Shown piece by piece: positions 29,719 through 38,584 of a stretch of DNA of 64,000 nucleotides (positions are counted from its first letter, which is position 1; the number at the start of each line of letters is the position of its first letter). The position numbers and the translations under genes are program-made. This DNA is from G965212025 sp965215765 (GTDB lineage: Bacteria; Pseudomonadota; Gammaproteobacteria; Poriferisulfidales; Oxydemutatoraceae). The notes beneath the pieces were generated by a model, which had not been told where the DNA came from, searched no databases, and worked only from the letters and a program-made list of their open reading frames with translations. The stretch covers positions 1,798,001 through 1,862,000 of the forward strand of contig OZ244118.1 of NCBI GenBank assembly GCA_965215765.1, given 5' to 3'.

Positions 29719-29814
29719 ACAAAAGGGGAGCTTGGCTGATCCACAAGGTGCAGATCCAGGCACATGCAACTAATAGTGAACATTAGGCTCCAAGGTGCTT
29801 ATAGCCGGGATTCC

Positions 29815-30024
29815 ATTACGCGAAAAGAAAACTCACGAACGATACAGCCCCAGCCTTGTTCAGCTCGTTCAGCAAGGTGCACGCGCAGAGAGAAAATTAT
29901 CCTGCAAAAAGACGAAATCGGTAGTGTGCATTTACCAGTCGCTGAAGTCACAAACGCTGCTCCGAGACACCCACAAGCGAAGCCTTTTATTTTTAACCGC
30001 GAAAGGCGCAAAAATCGTGAAAAT
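29815..30024 (-). pseudogene. Second degenerate copy of the purH 5' end
   Basis: It aligns with 21715-21975 but lacks about 90 bp that includes the purH start codon, joining CCTGCAAA to AAGACGAAATC. It ends in a dispersed TTTTTAACC repeat (29988-30024). Confidence 0.8.
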
Positions 30025-30131
30025 CGGTATTTGCAACCCGGTTGTGTAGTCGTGATTAGTAGATAGTGTAAAGTAGCTGAAAATTTTTGCCAAGTTTCCC
30101 AAGGTCACCTGAGCGTTAGGAGGAAGTTAAG

Positions 30132-30785
30132 ATGAAATACATTTTAGTTGGATTGGTTCTTTTGGTCGCAGCTTGCGGAGGTTACGCCAATCCTGCCCTG
30201 TCGGAATACTCTATGCCTGCTGAATCGAAAACGCCGGAGTATTTTCGAACTTTGAACAAAAGTTATGATGATGTGTGGCACTCTGTTATCAACTACGTCA
30301 GTGCTACGTCATTCGCAATTGATGATTTCGAGAAAGAATCGGGTCTAATCACACTTACTTTCGGGCAGAGTGACATCTCCAAGTATGTCGATTGTGGGCA
30401 GTTGAACATAACAAAGCACGAGTATAATACAGCCGGTTTCGCGACCAAAATGAAGTTTGAAGGGAGCTACACTGACTACCTTGTGAGCTACTCTGACGCT
30501 ACCCTATCGGGAAAGATGAATATTTCTGTAAGAGAGGTGTCTGAAAACAAATCTTGGCTGTTTTTCGGAGACGACAAAACCTATGTAAGGGCTAATGTTC
30601 TGTATATTCTTAGAGCTTCCCCCCTTTTTAGTTCTTTTTCCTACACTTGGAATTTTGTTAGTGGTAGCAGTGATATAGAAACGAGAGGATATGATGACAC
30701 CATCAACTATGGCACTGACGTCATCAAGTGCCAGCCTACATATTTTCTGGAAAAAAGCATTTTGGACGCTGCGACGGCAAACTAA
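30132..30785 (+). CDS. Putative lipoprotein, family copy 4
   Basis: 217 residues, the most divergent intact member. The signal sequence ends LVAAC, a good lipobox, so it is probably a lipid-anchored protein and may represent the ancestral form. The mature part carries TLNKSYDDVWHSV, FEKESGLITLTFG, YVDCGQ and KCQPTYFLEKSIL, as in the other copies, plus an extra loop around residues 95-110. An AGGAGG site lies 7-8 nt upstream. Function unknown. The segment following it is cut at the Qat junction. Confidence 0.8.
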   Translation: MKYILVGLVLLVAACGGYANPALSEYSMPAESKTPEYFRTLNKSYDDVWHSVINYVSATSFAIDDFEKESGLITLTFGQSDISKYVDCGQLNITKHEYNTAGFATKMKFEGSYTDYLVSYSDATLSGKMNISVREVSENKSWLFFGDDKTYVRANVLYILRASPLFSSFSYTWNFVSGSSDIETRGYDDTINYGTDVIKCQPTYFLEKSILDAATAN

Positions 30786-30851
30786 GACACCCTTACAGCC
30801 AATCCCTCTTTGGCTTAAAAACCTTTGGAGCTGTTAGTCGACGCCAGAAAC

Positions 30852-30911
30852 ATGGGGCAGCTTCTCAAAATCGCGGCAGACGCATGGCTAAAAAAACGGA
30901 GGTCTAATTAA
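30852..30911 (+). pseudogene. C-terminal remnant, probably of qatA
   Basis: After the truncated family flank (CGACGCCAGAAAC) a frame reads GQLLKIAADAWLKKRRSN and stops at TAA 30909-30911, immediately followed by the GTG of qatB. This is where qatA, the ATPase gene, ends in complete Qat loci. Identification rests on position and on the operon-like TAAGTG junction; the fragment is too short for sequence proof. Confidence 0.5.
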
Positions 30912-31778
30912 GTGGGAACATCAAGTCGATATATTGGCCCTAAACACGGGGTGGATGATGAACCTGCTGATGGAAGAGGCACCCCCAACCCTACGCCGAC
31001 TGCTACGGGCGCAGGAAACGGAGGCGATGCTGGAGCAGACAAAATCGCTGCGCCGAATAACGTGGCACTTGGCACGTCTTCGCTGCCCATAGCACTCGCC
31101 TCCCAGCCAACGGTTCCGTTCAGTAAGGCAAGACGTGATTTCACAAGGTTCACGAAAACAGGGGACAAGCAGGCACTTTTCCGTGCAATTTCAGGGTACG
31201 TTAAGAGTTCAGGCGGTTTAAGAGGTGTCCTTCGTAGGATGCGGAGTTCAATCAAAATCGCACTTGGCTTCGCTTCGCTTGCTTTGAGTTTCGCGCGAGT
31301 TGGACCAGTGGAAGCACTACGCCGCTTCAAGCTACAGGACTTGGCTGGGAAGCCTGCGTCCGAAGTCTTCGAACGATTGGTAGATGAACTCTGTCATGAA
31401 GGTGGCACGCTTGACGAAGCCGTGGCTCGAAATGCCTTTATCGACATCATCAAAGCATTTGCCGAGCAGGAAGTTGTCAATTTCGATCAGCTGACACCAT
31501 ATCTAATGAAGGAACTCCTTGCCGAATTGATAACTAACTGCATCGTCAGTAAGGTGCTCAGCGAAATCGGGACGAACAGCCTACATAGTTCGGCGAATGA
31601 TAATCTTTGCCGCAAAGCTGAAGCCGCACTGAGAAAACATACGTCTGATGCGGTTTGCAGCAAACTCGTGGCTCCTCTTGATCCCTCCACATCCGCAGAG
31701 AGACTAGAAGCCATTATCAGTGAGATTTTCGTAGCATCTTTTGATACCCTTCAGTCGGGGTTGGAGGAGAAGTCCTGA
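30912..31778 (+). CDS. qatB: QatB-like protein of a Qat anti-phage locus
   Basis: 288 residues starting at GTG, with the GGAGG of ACGGAGGTC upstream. The N-terminus MGTSSRYIGPKHG matches the typical QatB opening (MGTS...GP). A low-complexity Gly/Ala/Pro stretch follows to about residue 65, then a helical domain. The QatB family has no assigned enzyme activity. In described Qat systems it works with an ATPase (QatA), a QueC-like protein (QatC) and a TatD-like nuclease (QatD). Here QatC and QatD follow in order, which is the main support for the call. Confidence 0.75.
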   Translation: MGTSSRYIGPKHGVDDEPADGRGTPNPTPTATGAGNGGDAGADKIAAPNNVALGTSSLPIALASQPTVPFSKARRDFTRFTKTGDKQALFRAISGYVKSSGGLRGVLRRMRSSIKIALGFASLALSFARVGPVEALRRFKLQDLAGKPASEVFERLVDELCHEGGTLDEAVARNAFIDIIKAFAEQEVVNFDQLTPYLMKELLAELITNCIVSKVLSEIGTNSLHSSANDNLCRKAEAALRKHTSDAVCSKLVAPLDPSTSAERLEAIISEIFVASFDTLQSGLEEKS

Positions 31779-31798
31779 AAGGAGCCAAGAAATATGAG

Positions 31799-33136
31799 TT
31801 GTGTGTGAGGCTCGGAGAACACGATGATCCGCCTACAAGCGTTATCAAAGACCTCGAAAACGTCAAGTACCTCGATCTTATTGATACGACCGGCAAACTC
31901 GGCTGTGGCGTCGGAAAGTTCATCCAATCGCTAGAGAAGCACGGTGGATCGCTTGAAGAGTCCGCTGTTGATCTGCTGGTCGTTGCCTTAGCGGTCGACC
32001 TGTGCGACAAAAGTTTCTCACGCCGTGAGACCTATGATCGATGGACCAGAGACTTCTTGGTGTACATCCCTGTCTCTGATCCCTCGCTATGGACGGATGC
32101 AACCGAGCATTTATCCAAGATGCTCAAGTTTCTGACGGGTGATTCTTGGTCATTCAAGTTCAGGCCGCGTCCCGACAAACATGGGCAACTTACCGAGGAA
32201 CAAAGGAAGCTCGATCTTACCGCATACCATCAAGTGTCACTGTTTTCCGGAGGACTCGACAGTCTCATTGGAGCCATCAACCTAATCACCAAAGGCGAAA
32301 AACCACTACTCATCGCCCACTACTGGGATGTCCAGACGGCATCAGCACAAAAAGACTTGCGCGCCGAAATGAAGAAAAAATTTGGGGGGAACTCCTTTGC
32401 GATAGTTCGCGGGCGTATTGGTGCAGACAAAGTTGTTCTGGAAGGCGCAGGGTCGGAAAACACACACCGCTCACGGAGCTTCTTGTTCTACTCGATGGCG
32501 GCGGCGGCGGCGACCCTGCCAACCACGAATACTGTATTGATACCGGAAAACGGGTTTATCGCTTTGAATGTACCTATGGAACGTATGCGACTAGGGGCAT
32601 TGAGCACCCGTACCACCCACCCGCACTTTATTGGCTGCATGAACAGCTTAACCACCTCCATTGGAGTTCCGGCTGACTTTTCGAATCCTTATCGCTTCAA
32701 GACGAAGGGAGAAATGGCCGCAGAATGCGCCGACCGAGATTTCCTCTTTCAGGTATCCAAACATTCGATGTCCTGCTCCTCCTCCGGGAAAGCATGTTGG
32801 CATAAAAAGCCACCGCAGCACTGCGGATACTGTGTGCCATGCCTGATCCGGCGTGCAGCACTGTTGGCTGGGTTGTCGGGTAAAGATCCCACAGATTACC
32901 TTCTGCAAGATCTGAGGGAAAAGGCTTGGGATTCGAGAAAAGCCAAAGGTCGTGACATCCGCTCGTTTCTTTTTGCTTCGCGGACAATTATGAGAGCACC
33001 AAGAAAAGCAAAGTTTTTTGTAAGGAAACCCGGACCCCTGCCCGCAGATGACGTGGAGAAGTATGCCAGAATGTACCGGCGTGGTATGGCTGAAGTTGCC
33101 AAACTCCTGAAAGGCGTGAGGTCAGGTGGTGGATGA
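31799..33136 (+). CDS. qatC: QatC, QueC-like ATP-pyrophosphatase domain protein
   Basis: Encodes about 445 residues. The PP-loop motif FSGGLDSL lies near residue 150. A cysteine cluster CSSSGKACW...HCGYCVPC (about residues 325-347) matches the zinc site of QueC, the 7-cyano-7-deazaguanine synthase. The family is known as QatC when located between QatB and a TatD nuclease. The start is uncertain: TTG 31799 is used here, but the frame is open back to 31,745 with no ATG or GTG, and CTG 31775 would overlap the qatB stop. The 3' end overlaps qatD by 11 bp. Confidence 0.8.
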   Translation: MCVRLGEHDDPPTSVIKDLENVKYLDLIDTTGKLGCGVGKFIQSLEKHGGSLEESAVDLLVVALAVDLCDKSFSRRETYDRWTRDFLVYIPVSDPSLWTDATEHLSKMLKFLTGDSWSFKFRPRPDKHGQLTEEQRKLDLTAYHQVSLFSGGLDSLIGAINLITKGEKPLLIAHYWDVQTASAQKDLRAEMKKKFGGNSFAIVRGRIGADKVVLEGAGSENTHRSRSFLFYSMAAAAATLPTTNTVLIPENGFIALNVPMERMRLGALSTRTTHPHFIGCMNSLTTSIGVPADFSNPYRFKTKGEMAAECADRDFLFQVSKHSMSCSSSGKACWHKKPPQHCGYCVPCLIRRAALLAGLSGKDPTDYLLQDLREKAWDSRKAKGRDIRSFLFASRTIMRAPRKAKFFVRKPGPLPADDVEKYARMYRRGMAEVAKLLKGVRSGGG

Positions 33137-33944
33137 TCTGAATCTCGTCGATTTTCACTGCCATCTCGATCTTCATCAAGATATGGAAGCAGCCTTCCGA
33201 CGCTGTGACGAGATCGGATGCACAACATTTACCGTGACGACAACTCCGAGAACCTATCCTCGCAATATTGAGTTCGCGAACCGCACGGATCACGTCAAAG
33301 CTGCACTGGGTCTTCATCCGCAATTAGTCGCAAAACTGGGCAAAGAGATCGCTCTTTTTGAGGAGTTAGCGAAGACGACTCAGTGCATCGGAGAAATTGG
33401 ACTCGACGCAAGCCGAGCTCACTACGCATCATTCGAACAACAAAGAGAGGTCTTCGAAAAGGCACTACTAATTTGCGCATCACAGGGTGAGAAAGTGATC
33501 AGCATTCACAGTGTCAGGTGTGCCCGACAGGTTCTGGACTATATCGAGGCAACAGCAGTTTTCCAGTCTAATGTCGTTGTCCTTCATTGGTTTTCTGCGA
33601 GCAAAACGGAACTTAAAAGGGCTATCGATCTTGGCTGTTGGTTCTCAGTAAACGAACAAATGTTGAAATCAGTGTCCGGGCAAAATGTGGTGGCAATGTC
33701 TCCCCGGGATCGGCTTCTCACGGAGACAGACGCTCCGTTTATACGGGTCGGGGACAGACTCGCTCGTGGGGGCGAAGTTCGAGGTGCGCTGAAAAAGATC
33801 GCCGAAATATGGGGGCAAGACATCGGTGCTGTAGCTGCCAAAATAGTTGCCAATGCAAAAAATGCTCTCGGCTGCGTGAGAAACCAAGCTTGTGTAATAT
33901 CCCAAAGGACAGTCTCTGCGATGCGGCGGACGGCCACTTTGTAA
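33126..33944 (+). CDS. qatD: QatD, TatD-family metal-dependent nuclease
   Basis: Encodes about 272 residues. Metal-binding FHCHLD is at residues 10-15; GLHP, CIGEIGLDASR (Glu near 92), ISIHS, VVLHWFS and ETDAPF follow in TatD order. GTG start 33126 lies within the end of qatC, indicating tight coupling. The last 30 residues are unlike the family and may include altered reading near the island edge. In complete Qat systems the nuclease acts with QatA, B and C against phages; whether it works without QatA is unknown. Confidence 0.82.
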   Translation: MVDDLNLVDFHCHLDLHQDMEAAFRRCDEIGCTTFTVTTTPRTYPRNIEFANRTDHVKAALGLHPQLVAKLGKEIALFEELAKTTQCIGEIGLDASRAHYASFEQQREVFEKALLICASQGEKVISIHSVRCARQVLDYIEATAVFQSNVVVLHWFSASKTELKRAIDLGCWFSVNEQMLKSVSGQNVVAMSPRDRLLTETDAPFIRVGDRLARGGEVRGALKKIAEIWGQDIGAVAAKIVANAKNALGCVRNQACVISQRTVSAMRRTATL

Positions 33945-34015
33945 CGAGATCTCCACTTAGGTTTGAAATTGTTAACCCGGCGAAGCAAGCATTGTCACTT
34001 AAATTCTTGAAAAAC

Positions 34016-34091
34016 TGGCGCGCCCGGCAGGATTCGAACCTGCGACTTCTGCCTCCGGAGGGCAGCGCTCTATCCACTGAGCTACGGGCGC
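34016..34091 (-). tRNA. tRNA-Arg(CCG), copy 3
   Basis: 76 nt, identical in structure to copy 2, CCA encoded. Its 3' end abuts the Qat cargo, and its 5' side leads to the cytochrome gene without a purH duplicate. This is probably the original location of the tRNA. Confidence 0.94.
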
Positions 34092-34218
34092 ACAAAAGGG
34101 GAGCTTGGCTGATCCACAAGGTGCAGATCCAGGCACATGCAACTAATAGTGAACATTAGGCTCCAAGGTGCTTATAATCAGGGCTTCATTATAACCTTCG
34201 TGACAGGAGTCTTTCTTT

Positions 34219-35055
34219 ATGGATGACAAACATTTTTACCAGCAGTTTTCTGTTCTGGTGGTTTTCATGATCGTAACAGTGGCAGTGATTCTCATCATTG
34301 CTCGCTTGCTTAGTGGCGGGCCTGGCAATATCAGCGTCATGCAGACTATGGCAATTGAGGAACGGATCAAGCCATTGGGGTCGGTCTTTACGGGCGTACC
34401 CCCGGTAGCAAAAGCTTCGGCTCCCGGCAGTGCGGTTGCTGCTGCGGGACAGGGAGGTGCCGGGGTTGGCAAAAGTACTTATGAGCAGGTGTGTGCTGCG
34501 TGCCATGTCAGTGGTGTCGCCGGTGCTCCGAAGTTTGGCGACAAAGCGGCCTGGGAACCTCGTATCGCTACGGGCATGGGTACCTTGTACAAGGCGGCTT
34601 TGGAAGGTCTGAACGCCATGCCTGCCAAGGGTGGCCGTACGGACTTGCCTGATGCCGACATAAAAGCGGCAGTGGATTACATGGTTCAAGACGTACATGG
34701 AACAGCGACCGATGCAGACGCAGGAAGCATGGCTGAAAAGAAGGTCGCAGGCGCAGGAAGCATGGCTGAAAAGAAGGTAGCTGCCGCTGCGCCGACCACA
34801 GCAGCAGGGGGTTCAAAAAAAGGCAAAGAGACCTACACTCAGGCTTGCTCCGTATGCCATGCCGCTGGCATCGCCGGTGCTCCGAAGTTTGGCGACAAGG
34901 TGGCTTGGCAGCCACGCATCGCTACCGGCATGGCCGCCATGTACAAGGCGGCTTTGGAAGGTCTGAACGCCATGCCTCCCAAGGGTGGCCGCACGGACTT
35001 GCCTGATGCCGACGTAAAAGCGGCAGTGGACTACATGGTCAAAGCCGCGCAGTAA
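34219..35055 (+). CDS. Membrane-anchored di-haem cytochrome c5-like protein
   Basis: 278 residues. An N-terminal membrane helix (about residues 9-33) anchors it facing the periplasm. Two homologous cytochrome c domains follow, with haem sites CAACH (91-95) and CSVCH (210-214), each followed by GAPKFGDK and a methionine-containing stretch (GLNAMP). They are separated by an Ala-rich linker with a repeated GSMAEKKVA. It is probably an electron carrier for a terminal oxidase or related chain; the exact partner cannot be seen. AGGAGT is a good ribosome site. A piece of this gene is found inside the pseudogene at 26238. Confidence 0.93.
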   Translation: MDDKHFYQQFSVLVVFMIVTVAVILIIARLLSGGPGNISVMQTMAIEERIKPLGSVFTGVPPVAKASAPGSAVAAAGQGGAGVGKSTYEQVCAACHVSGVAGAPKFGDKAAWEPRIATGMGTLYKAALEGLNAMPAKGGRTDLPDADIKAAVDYMVQDVHGTATDADAGSMAEKKVAGAGSMAEKKVAAAAPTTAAGGSKKGKETYTQACSVCHAAGIAGAPKFGDKVAWQPRIATGMAAMYKAALEGLNAMPPKGGRTDLPDADVKAAVDYMVKAAQ

Positions 35056-35466
35056 AAATCAGTGCCTTTGGCTCATTCTTCCCTGTGCTGAAAACCCATC
35101 TTTCTGCAAGGAACAAAGCGACGACCGTCCCAGCCGGCATAGATCTGGTGAATGAGCAGAAACTGACTTGGTACCGCGCCGTTTGCAGTCGCGGGTCTCG
35201 ATAAATTTCGACCCCCACCTTTCCACCATTGCGCTGACCGGAATATGACGTTGCGACAAGGCCTCGGCAAACATGAGACTCAGCCTTTGTCCCGAAACGG
35301 CTCATCTCTTGCTTCCGCTTGATGCCATGGAAAACTCCGGCACCTGAAAACCTGGCCGACTCATTGCATAAGTTTGCAAAGTTTTTTCAAAACTTTCGGT
35401 GTGCTTCTGCTCTGTTCATGAGCTTGCAATGCACTTCAAGGAAATTGACTTGGGGAGACTCGGCGA
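35056..35466. other. Intergenic region without a recognisable gene
   Basis: About 410 bp. The minus strand between 35,070 and 35,310 can be read as protein-like only in pieces from different frames, so it may hold a decayed gene. No intact gene or clear RNA is seen. Confidence 0.4.
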
Positions 35467-36258
35467 ATGGCAATTAATCGTTTAATCAAAAACGCGCGGC
35501 AAATAGAAAAAATGCGCACTGCCGGGAAGCTGGCGGCAAAAGTCCTTGAAGCGCTGGAAGGAAAAATCGTCCCGGGAACCAGCACGGAAGAGATCAATGT
35601 TTTTTGCCACCGCTTTATCGTTGAGGAACTCGGTTGCATCCCTGCCCCTCTAAACTATAAGGGCTTTCCCAAGTCTGTCTGCACTTCGGTCAACCATCAG
35701 GTGTGCCACGGAATTCCAGGGGAGAGGCGCTTAAGGTCTGGTGACATCATCAACGTTGATGTCACTGTTATCAAAGAAGGTTTTCACGGTGACACCAGTA
35801 AAATGTTTGCCGTCGGCAAACCAAGCGTGCTTGCCCGACGCCTTATGGAAATCACACATCACGCCATGTGGGAGGGAATAAGGCAGGTTGCGCCGGGAGC
35901 GAGGCTGGGAGACATTGGCCATGCCATTCAAAGCTTTGCCGAAAAAGCGAGGTTCAGCGTGGTTCGGGAATACTGCGGGCACGGAATCGGGTTGGGATTT
36001 CACGAGGAGCCCAGAATTCTTCACTACGGCACCCTGCGCAGCGGCAGCAAGATTCTCCCGGGGATGACCTTTACCATTGAACCCATGATCAACGCTGGCA
36101 AAAGGCACGTGAGGTTGCTGCCTGACGGGTGGACCGTGGTCACCAAAGACCATTCTCTGTCGGCGCAATGGGAGCACACAATCCTGGCGACCGAAGAGGG
36201 TTACGAAGTGCTGACTTTGCGGCAGGAAGAGCACACTGACGTAGCGGAGCCGGGATGA
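35467..36258 (+). CDS. map: Type I methionine aminopeptidase
   Basis: Removes N-terminal methionine from new proteins. It is 263 residues, as in E. coli (264). The metal ligands are visible as Asp in NVDVTV, Asp in HGDTSKMF, His in GHGIGLGFHEEP, Glu in TIEPM and Glu in QWEHTI. Its stop overlaps the start of dapC by four bases (ATGA), so the two are translated together. Not next to rpsB here, unlike many relatives. Confidence 0.96.
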   Translation: MAINRLIKNARQIEKMRTAGKLAAKVLEALEGKIVPGTSTEEINVFCHRFIVEELGCIPAPLNYKGFPKSVCTSVNHQVCHGIPGERRLRSGDIINVDVTVIKEGFHGDTSKMFAVGKPSVLARRLMEITHHAMWEGIRQVAPGARLGDIGHAIQSFAEKARFSVVREYCGHGIGLGFHEEPRILHYGTLRSGSKILPGMTFTIEPMINAGKRHVRLLPDGWTVVTKDHSLSAQWEHTILATEEGYEVLTLRQEEHTDVAEPG

Positions 36259-37463
36259 CAGTGAACCCGGGGCTGGCAAAACTCTACCAGTACCCTTTTG
36301 AGCGACTGTCCGGATTGCTCAAGAACATCCCCTGCCCTGATGACCTCATCCGGCTTTCAGTCGGAGAACCAAAACACAAGCCACCCGCTTTTGTTACTGC
36401 CCTGCTACGGGAAGAAAACACTGGTTTGGGCAGTTATCCACCCACGCGCGGGTACGAGGAAACACGGAACGCTTGTGCCTCATGGCTGTGCAGGCGCTTT
36501 GGATTGCCTGACACGTCCATAACGGGCGAACGCCACGTGCTACCCGTAAACGGAACCCGCGAGGCCTTGTTTGCCATCGCGCAGTGCTTGATAGACAGCA
36601 CTGAAAACGGGTTGGTCATGCTCCCAAATCCGTTTTACCAAATCTATGAAGGAGCCGCGTTGCTTGCCGGTGCTGAACCCTTTTATTTGAACTGCCTCGC
36701 TGAAAATGATTTTCTGCCTGACTTTGAAGACGCGAGCGAAAGCGACTGGAGACGCTGTCAACTGGTCTATATATGCTCACCCGGCAACCCCGCAGGGAAA
36801 GTGATGCCGCAGGAAATGTTGACAGAACTGATCCGCTTGGCGCACCGTTATGACTTCTGCATCATCTCAGACGAGTGCTATTCGGAAATCTACCTGGACG
36901 AAAGCACACCACCGCATGGGCTGCTCAATGCTTCCCTGAACTTGTGTGACGACCATTACTCCCGCTGTCTTGCCTTATACAGCCTTTCCAAGCGTTCCAA
37001 TCTGCCGGGCATGCGCTCCGGCTTTGTGGCCGGAGACCCGCAGTTGATTGCGTCTTTTGCGAAATACCGGAGCTATCACGGATGCGCCATGTCGCCCCTG
37101 TTTCAAAAACTCAGCACCGCTGCCTGGTCTGACGAGGAGCATGTGCGTGAAAGCCGGGCGGCTTACCAAAGGAAGTTCCGGAACTTCAAAAATATCGTCT
37201 CCGAGCGCTTCGGGTTTAACGTTCCCGAAGGGGGCTTTTATTTCTGGCCGGGTGTCCGCTGCGCAGACGAAGACTTCACGCGTCGACTGTATGGTGCAAA
37301 AGGCCTGGAAGTCTTGCCTGGCTCCTATCTTTCGCGCTCGGTTCGAGGTTGCGACCCCGGTGCCGGACGCGTCCGCATTGCGCTGGTGCCGGAGGAAAAA
37401 ACCTGCCAGGAAGCGGCGCACCGGTTACAGGAATTCCTGGAAGCTGAACACCCGCTTCATTGA
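36255..37463 (+). CDS. dapC: Succinyldiaminopimelate transaminase
   Basis: A 402-residue PLP-dependent class I aminotransferase. SLSKRSNLPGMRSGF carries the PLP lysine (K246); SVGEPKH, PNPFYQIY, CSPGNPAG and ISDECYSE are the other family motifs. It is assigned to DapC, not another aminotransferase, because dapD and dapE follow; it would convert N-succinyl-2-amino-6-ketopimelate to N-succinyl-LL-diaminopimelate for lysine and peptidoglycan. Four-base overlap with map. Confidence 0.9.
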   Translation: MTVNPGLAKLYQYPFERLSGLLKNIPCPDDLIRLSVGEPKHKPPAFVTALLREENTGLGSYPPTRGYEETRNACASWLCRRFGLPDTSITGERHVLPVNGTREALFAIAQCLIDSTENGLVMLPNPFYQIYEGAALLAGAEPFYLNCLAENDFLPDFEDASESDWRRCQLVYICSPGNPAGKVMPQEMLTELIRLAHRYDFCIISDECYSEIYLDESTPPHGLLNASLNLCDDHYSRCLALYSLSKRSNLPGMRSGFVAGDPQLIASFAKYRSYHGCAMSPLFQKLSTAAWSDEEHVRESRAAYQRKFRNFKNIVSERFGFNVPEGGFYFWPGVRCADEDFTRRLYGAKGLEVLPGSYLSRSVRGCDPGAGRVRIALVPEEKTCQEAAHRLQEFLEAEHPLH

Positions 37464-37753
37464 GGCGGGCGTGGCGAAACATCTGCCACTTTGAACCACC
37501 TTCATCATTTTTGCGCATCAAACGTGCTTCAGACGCACAGCAAAGCTTCTGAATGCTCATAAGCCGAGGCAGTCAGTGCTCATTAGCCCCGCTTTCCCTC
37601 AATGCCGGCAGTTTGTCATTTGTCATACTCCCGTCCTTGCACCATGAATCATGAGTTTTCCTTACAATAGAGCTCGCCTTGCTTTATCTGGAAGTTCCAA
37701 AAGGAAGTAAAGGGATATCTCTACTCACCCCATAAGTCCACAAGACAGGATGC

Positions 37754-38584
37754 ATGATGACTGAAACATTGAAAAGAACCATTGAGGCGGCTTATGAAGA
37801 CCGCCTTTCCATTCAACCTGAAGACAACTCTCACCCGGCACGAAGTGCTGTTGAGGACTGTCTGGCGAAGCTGGATCAGGGAACACTGCGCGTCGCGGAG
37901 AAAATCAACGGAGAATGGCAGGTGCATCAGTGGCTGAAAAAAGCCGTGCTGCTTGCCTTCAGATTCAAGAAAAGCAAAGTGACTGAAGCGGGCTATACGC
38001 GTTTTTTTGACAAGCTGGATCTGCGCTTCGCCTCATACGACGAAGCTCAATTCCAAAAAGAAAAAGTCCGGGTGGTTCCGGGGGCGACAGTCCGTAGAGG
38101 CTCTTACATCGCGCCAAATGTTATTTTGATGCCCAGCTACGTCAACATTGGTGCCTATGTGGATTCCGGCACGATGGTGGACACTTGGGTCACGGTAGGC
38201 TCCTGTGCGCAAATCGGCAAGAACGTACACATCTCCGGTGGAGTGGGAATTGGCGGAGTGCTTGAACCTCTGCAGGCAAATCCCACGATCATAGAAGACG
38301 ACTGTTTCATCGGTGCCCGCTCGGAAATTGTGGAAGGAGTCGTGGTTGAAAGCGGTAGTGTCATTTCCATGGGCGTATATATCGGGAAAAGCACACGGAT
38401 TTATGATCGCGAAAGCGGGAACATCTTTTATGGTCGTATCCCCTCAGGCTCGGTGGTCGTGTCCGGGTCGATCCCGTCGAAAGACGGTTCACACAGCCTT
38501 TACTGCGCTGTCATCGTCAAGAGAGTGGACGAAAAGACCCGGTCGAAAACGAGTATCAACCAGCTGCTTCGCCTGGCGGACTGA
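37754..38584 (+). CDS. dapD: Tetrahydrodipicolinate N-succinyltransferase
   Basis: 276 residues (E. coli 274), an acyltransferase of the left-handed beta-helix type. The hexapeptide-repeat region runs from about residue 105 to 220 (GSYIAPNVILMPSYVNIG, VHISGGVGIGGVLEPLQ). It succinylates tetrahydrodipicolinate in lysine and peptidoglycan synthesis. A 290-bp gap separates it from dapC; a TACAAT -10-like box near 37,661 could serve as its promoter, but no -35 lies at good spacing. It overlaps dapE by one base (TGATG). Confidence 0.96.
   Translation: MMTETLKRTIEAAYEDRLSIQPEDNSHPARSAVEDCLAKLDQGTLRVAEKINGEWQVHQWLKKAVLLAFRFKKSKVTEAGYTRFFDKLDLRFASYDEAQFQKEKVRVVPGATVRRGSYIAPNVILMPSYVNIGAYVDSGTMVDTWVTVGSCAQIGKNVHISGGVGIGGVLEPLQANPTIIEDDCFIGARSEIVEGVVVESGSVISMGVYIGKSTRIYDRESGNIFYGRIPSGSVVVSGSIPSKDGSHSLYCAVIVKRVDEKTRSKTSINQLLRLAD

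Noticed and set aside
21715..34195. Classical integrative island with an integrase
   Set aside because: No integrase, transposase or matched pair of attachment repeats was found.
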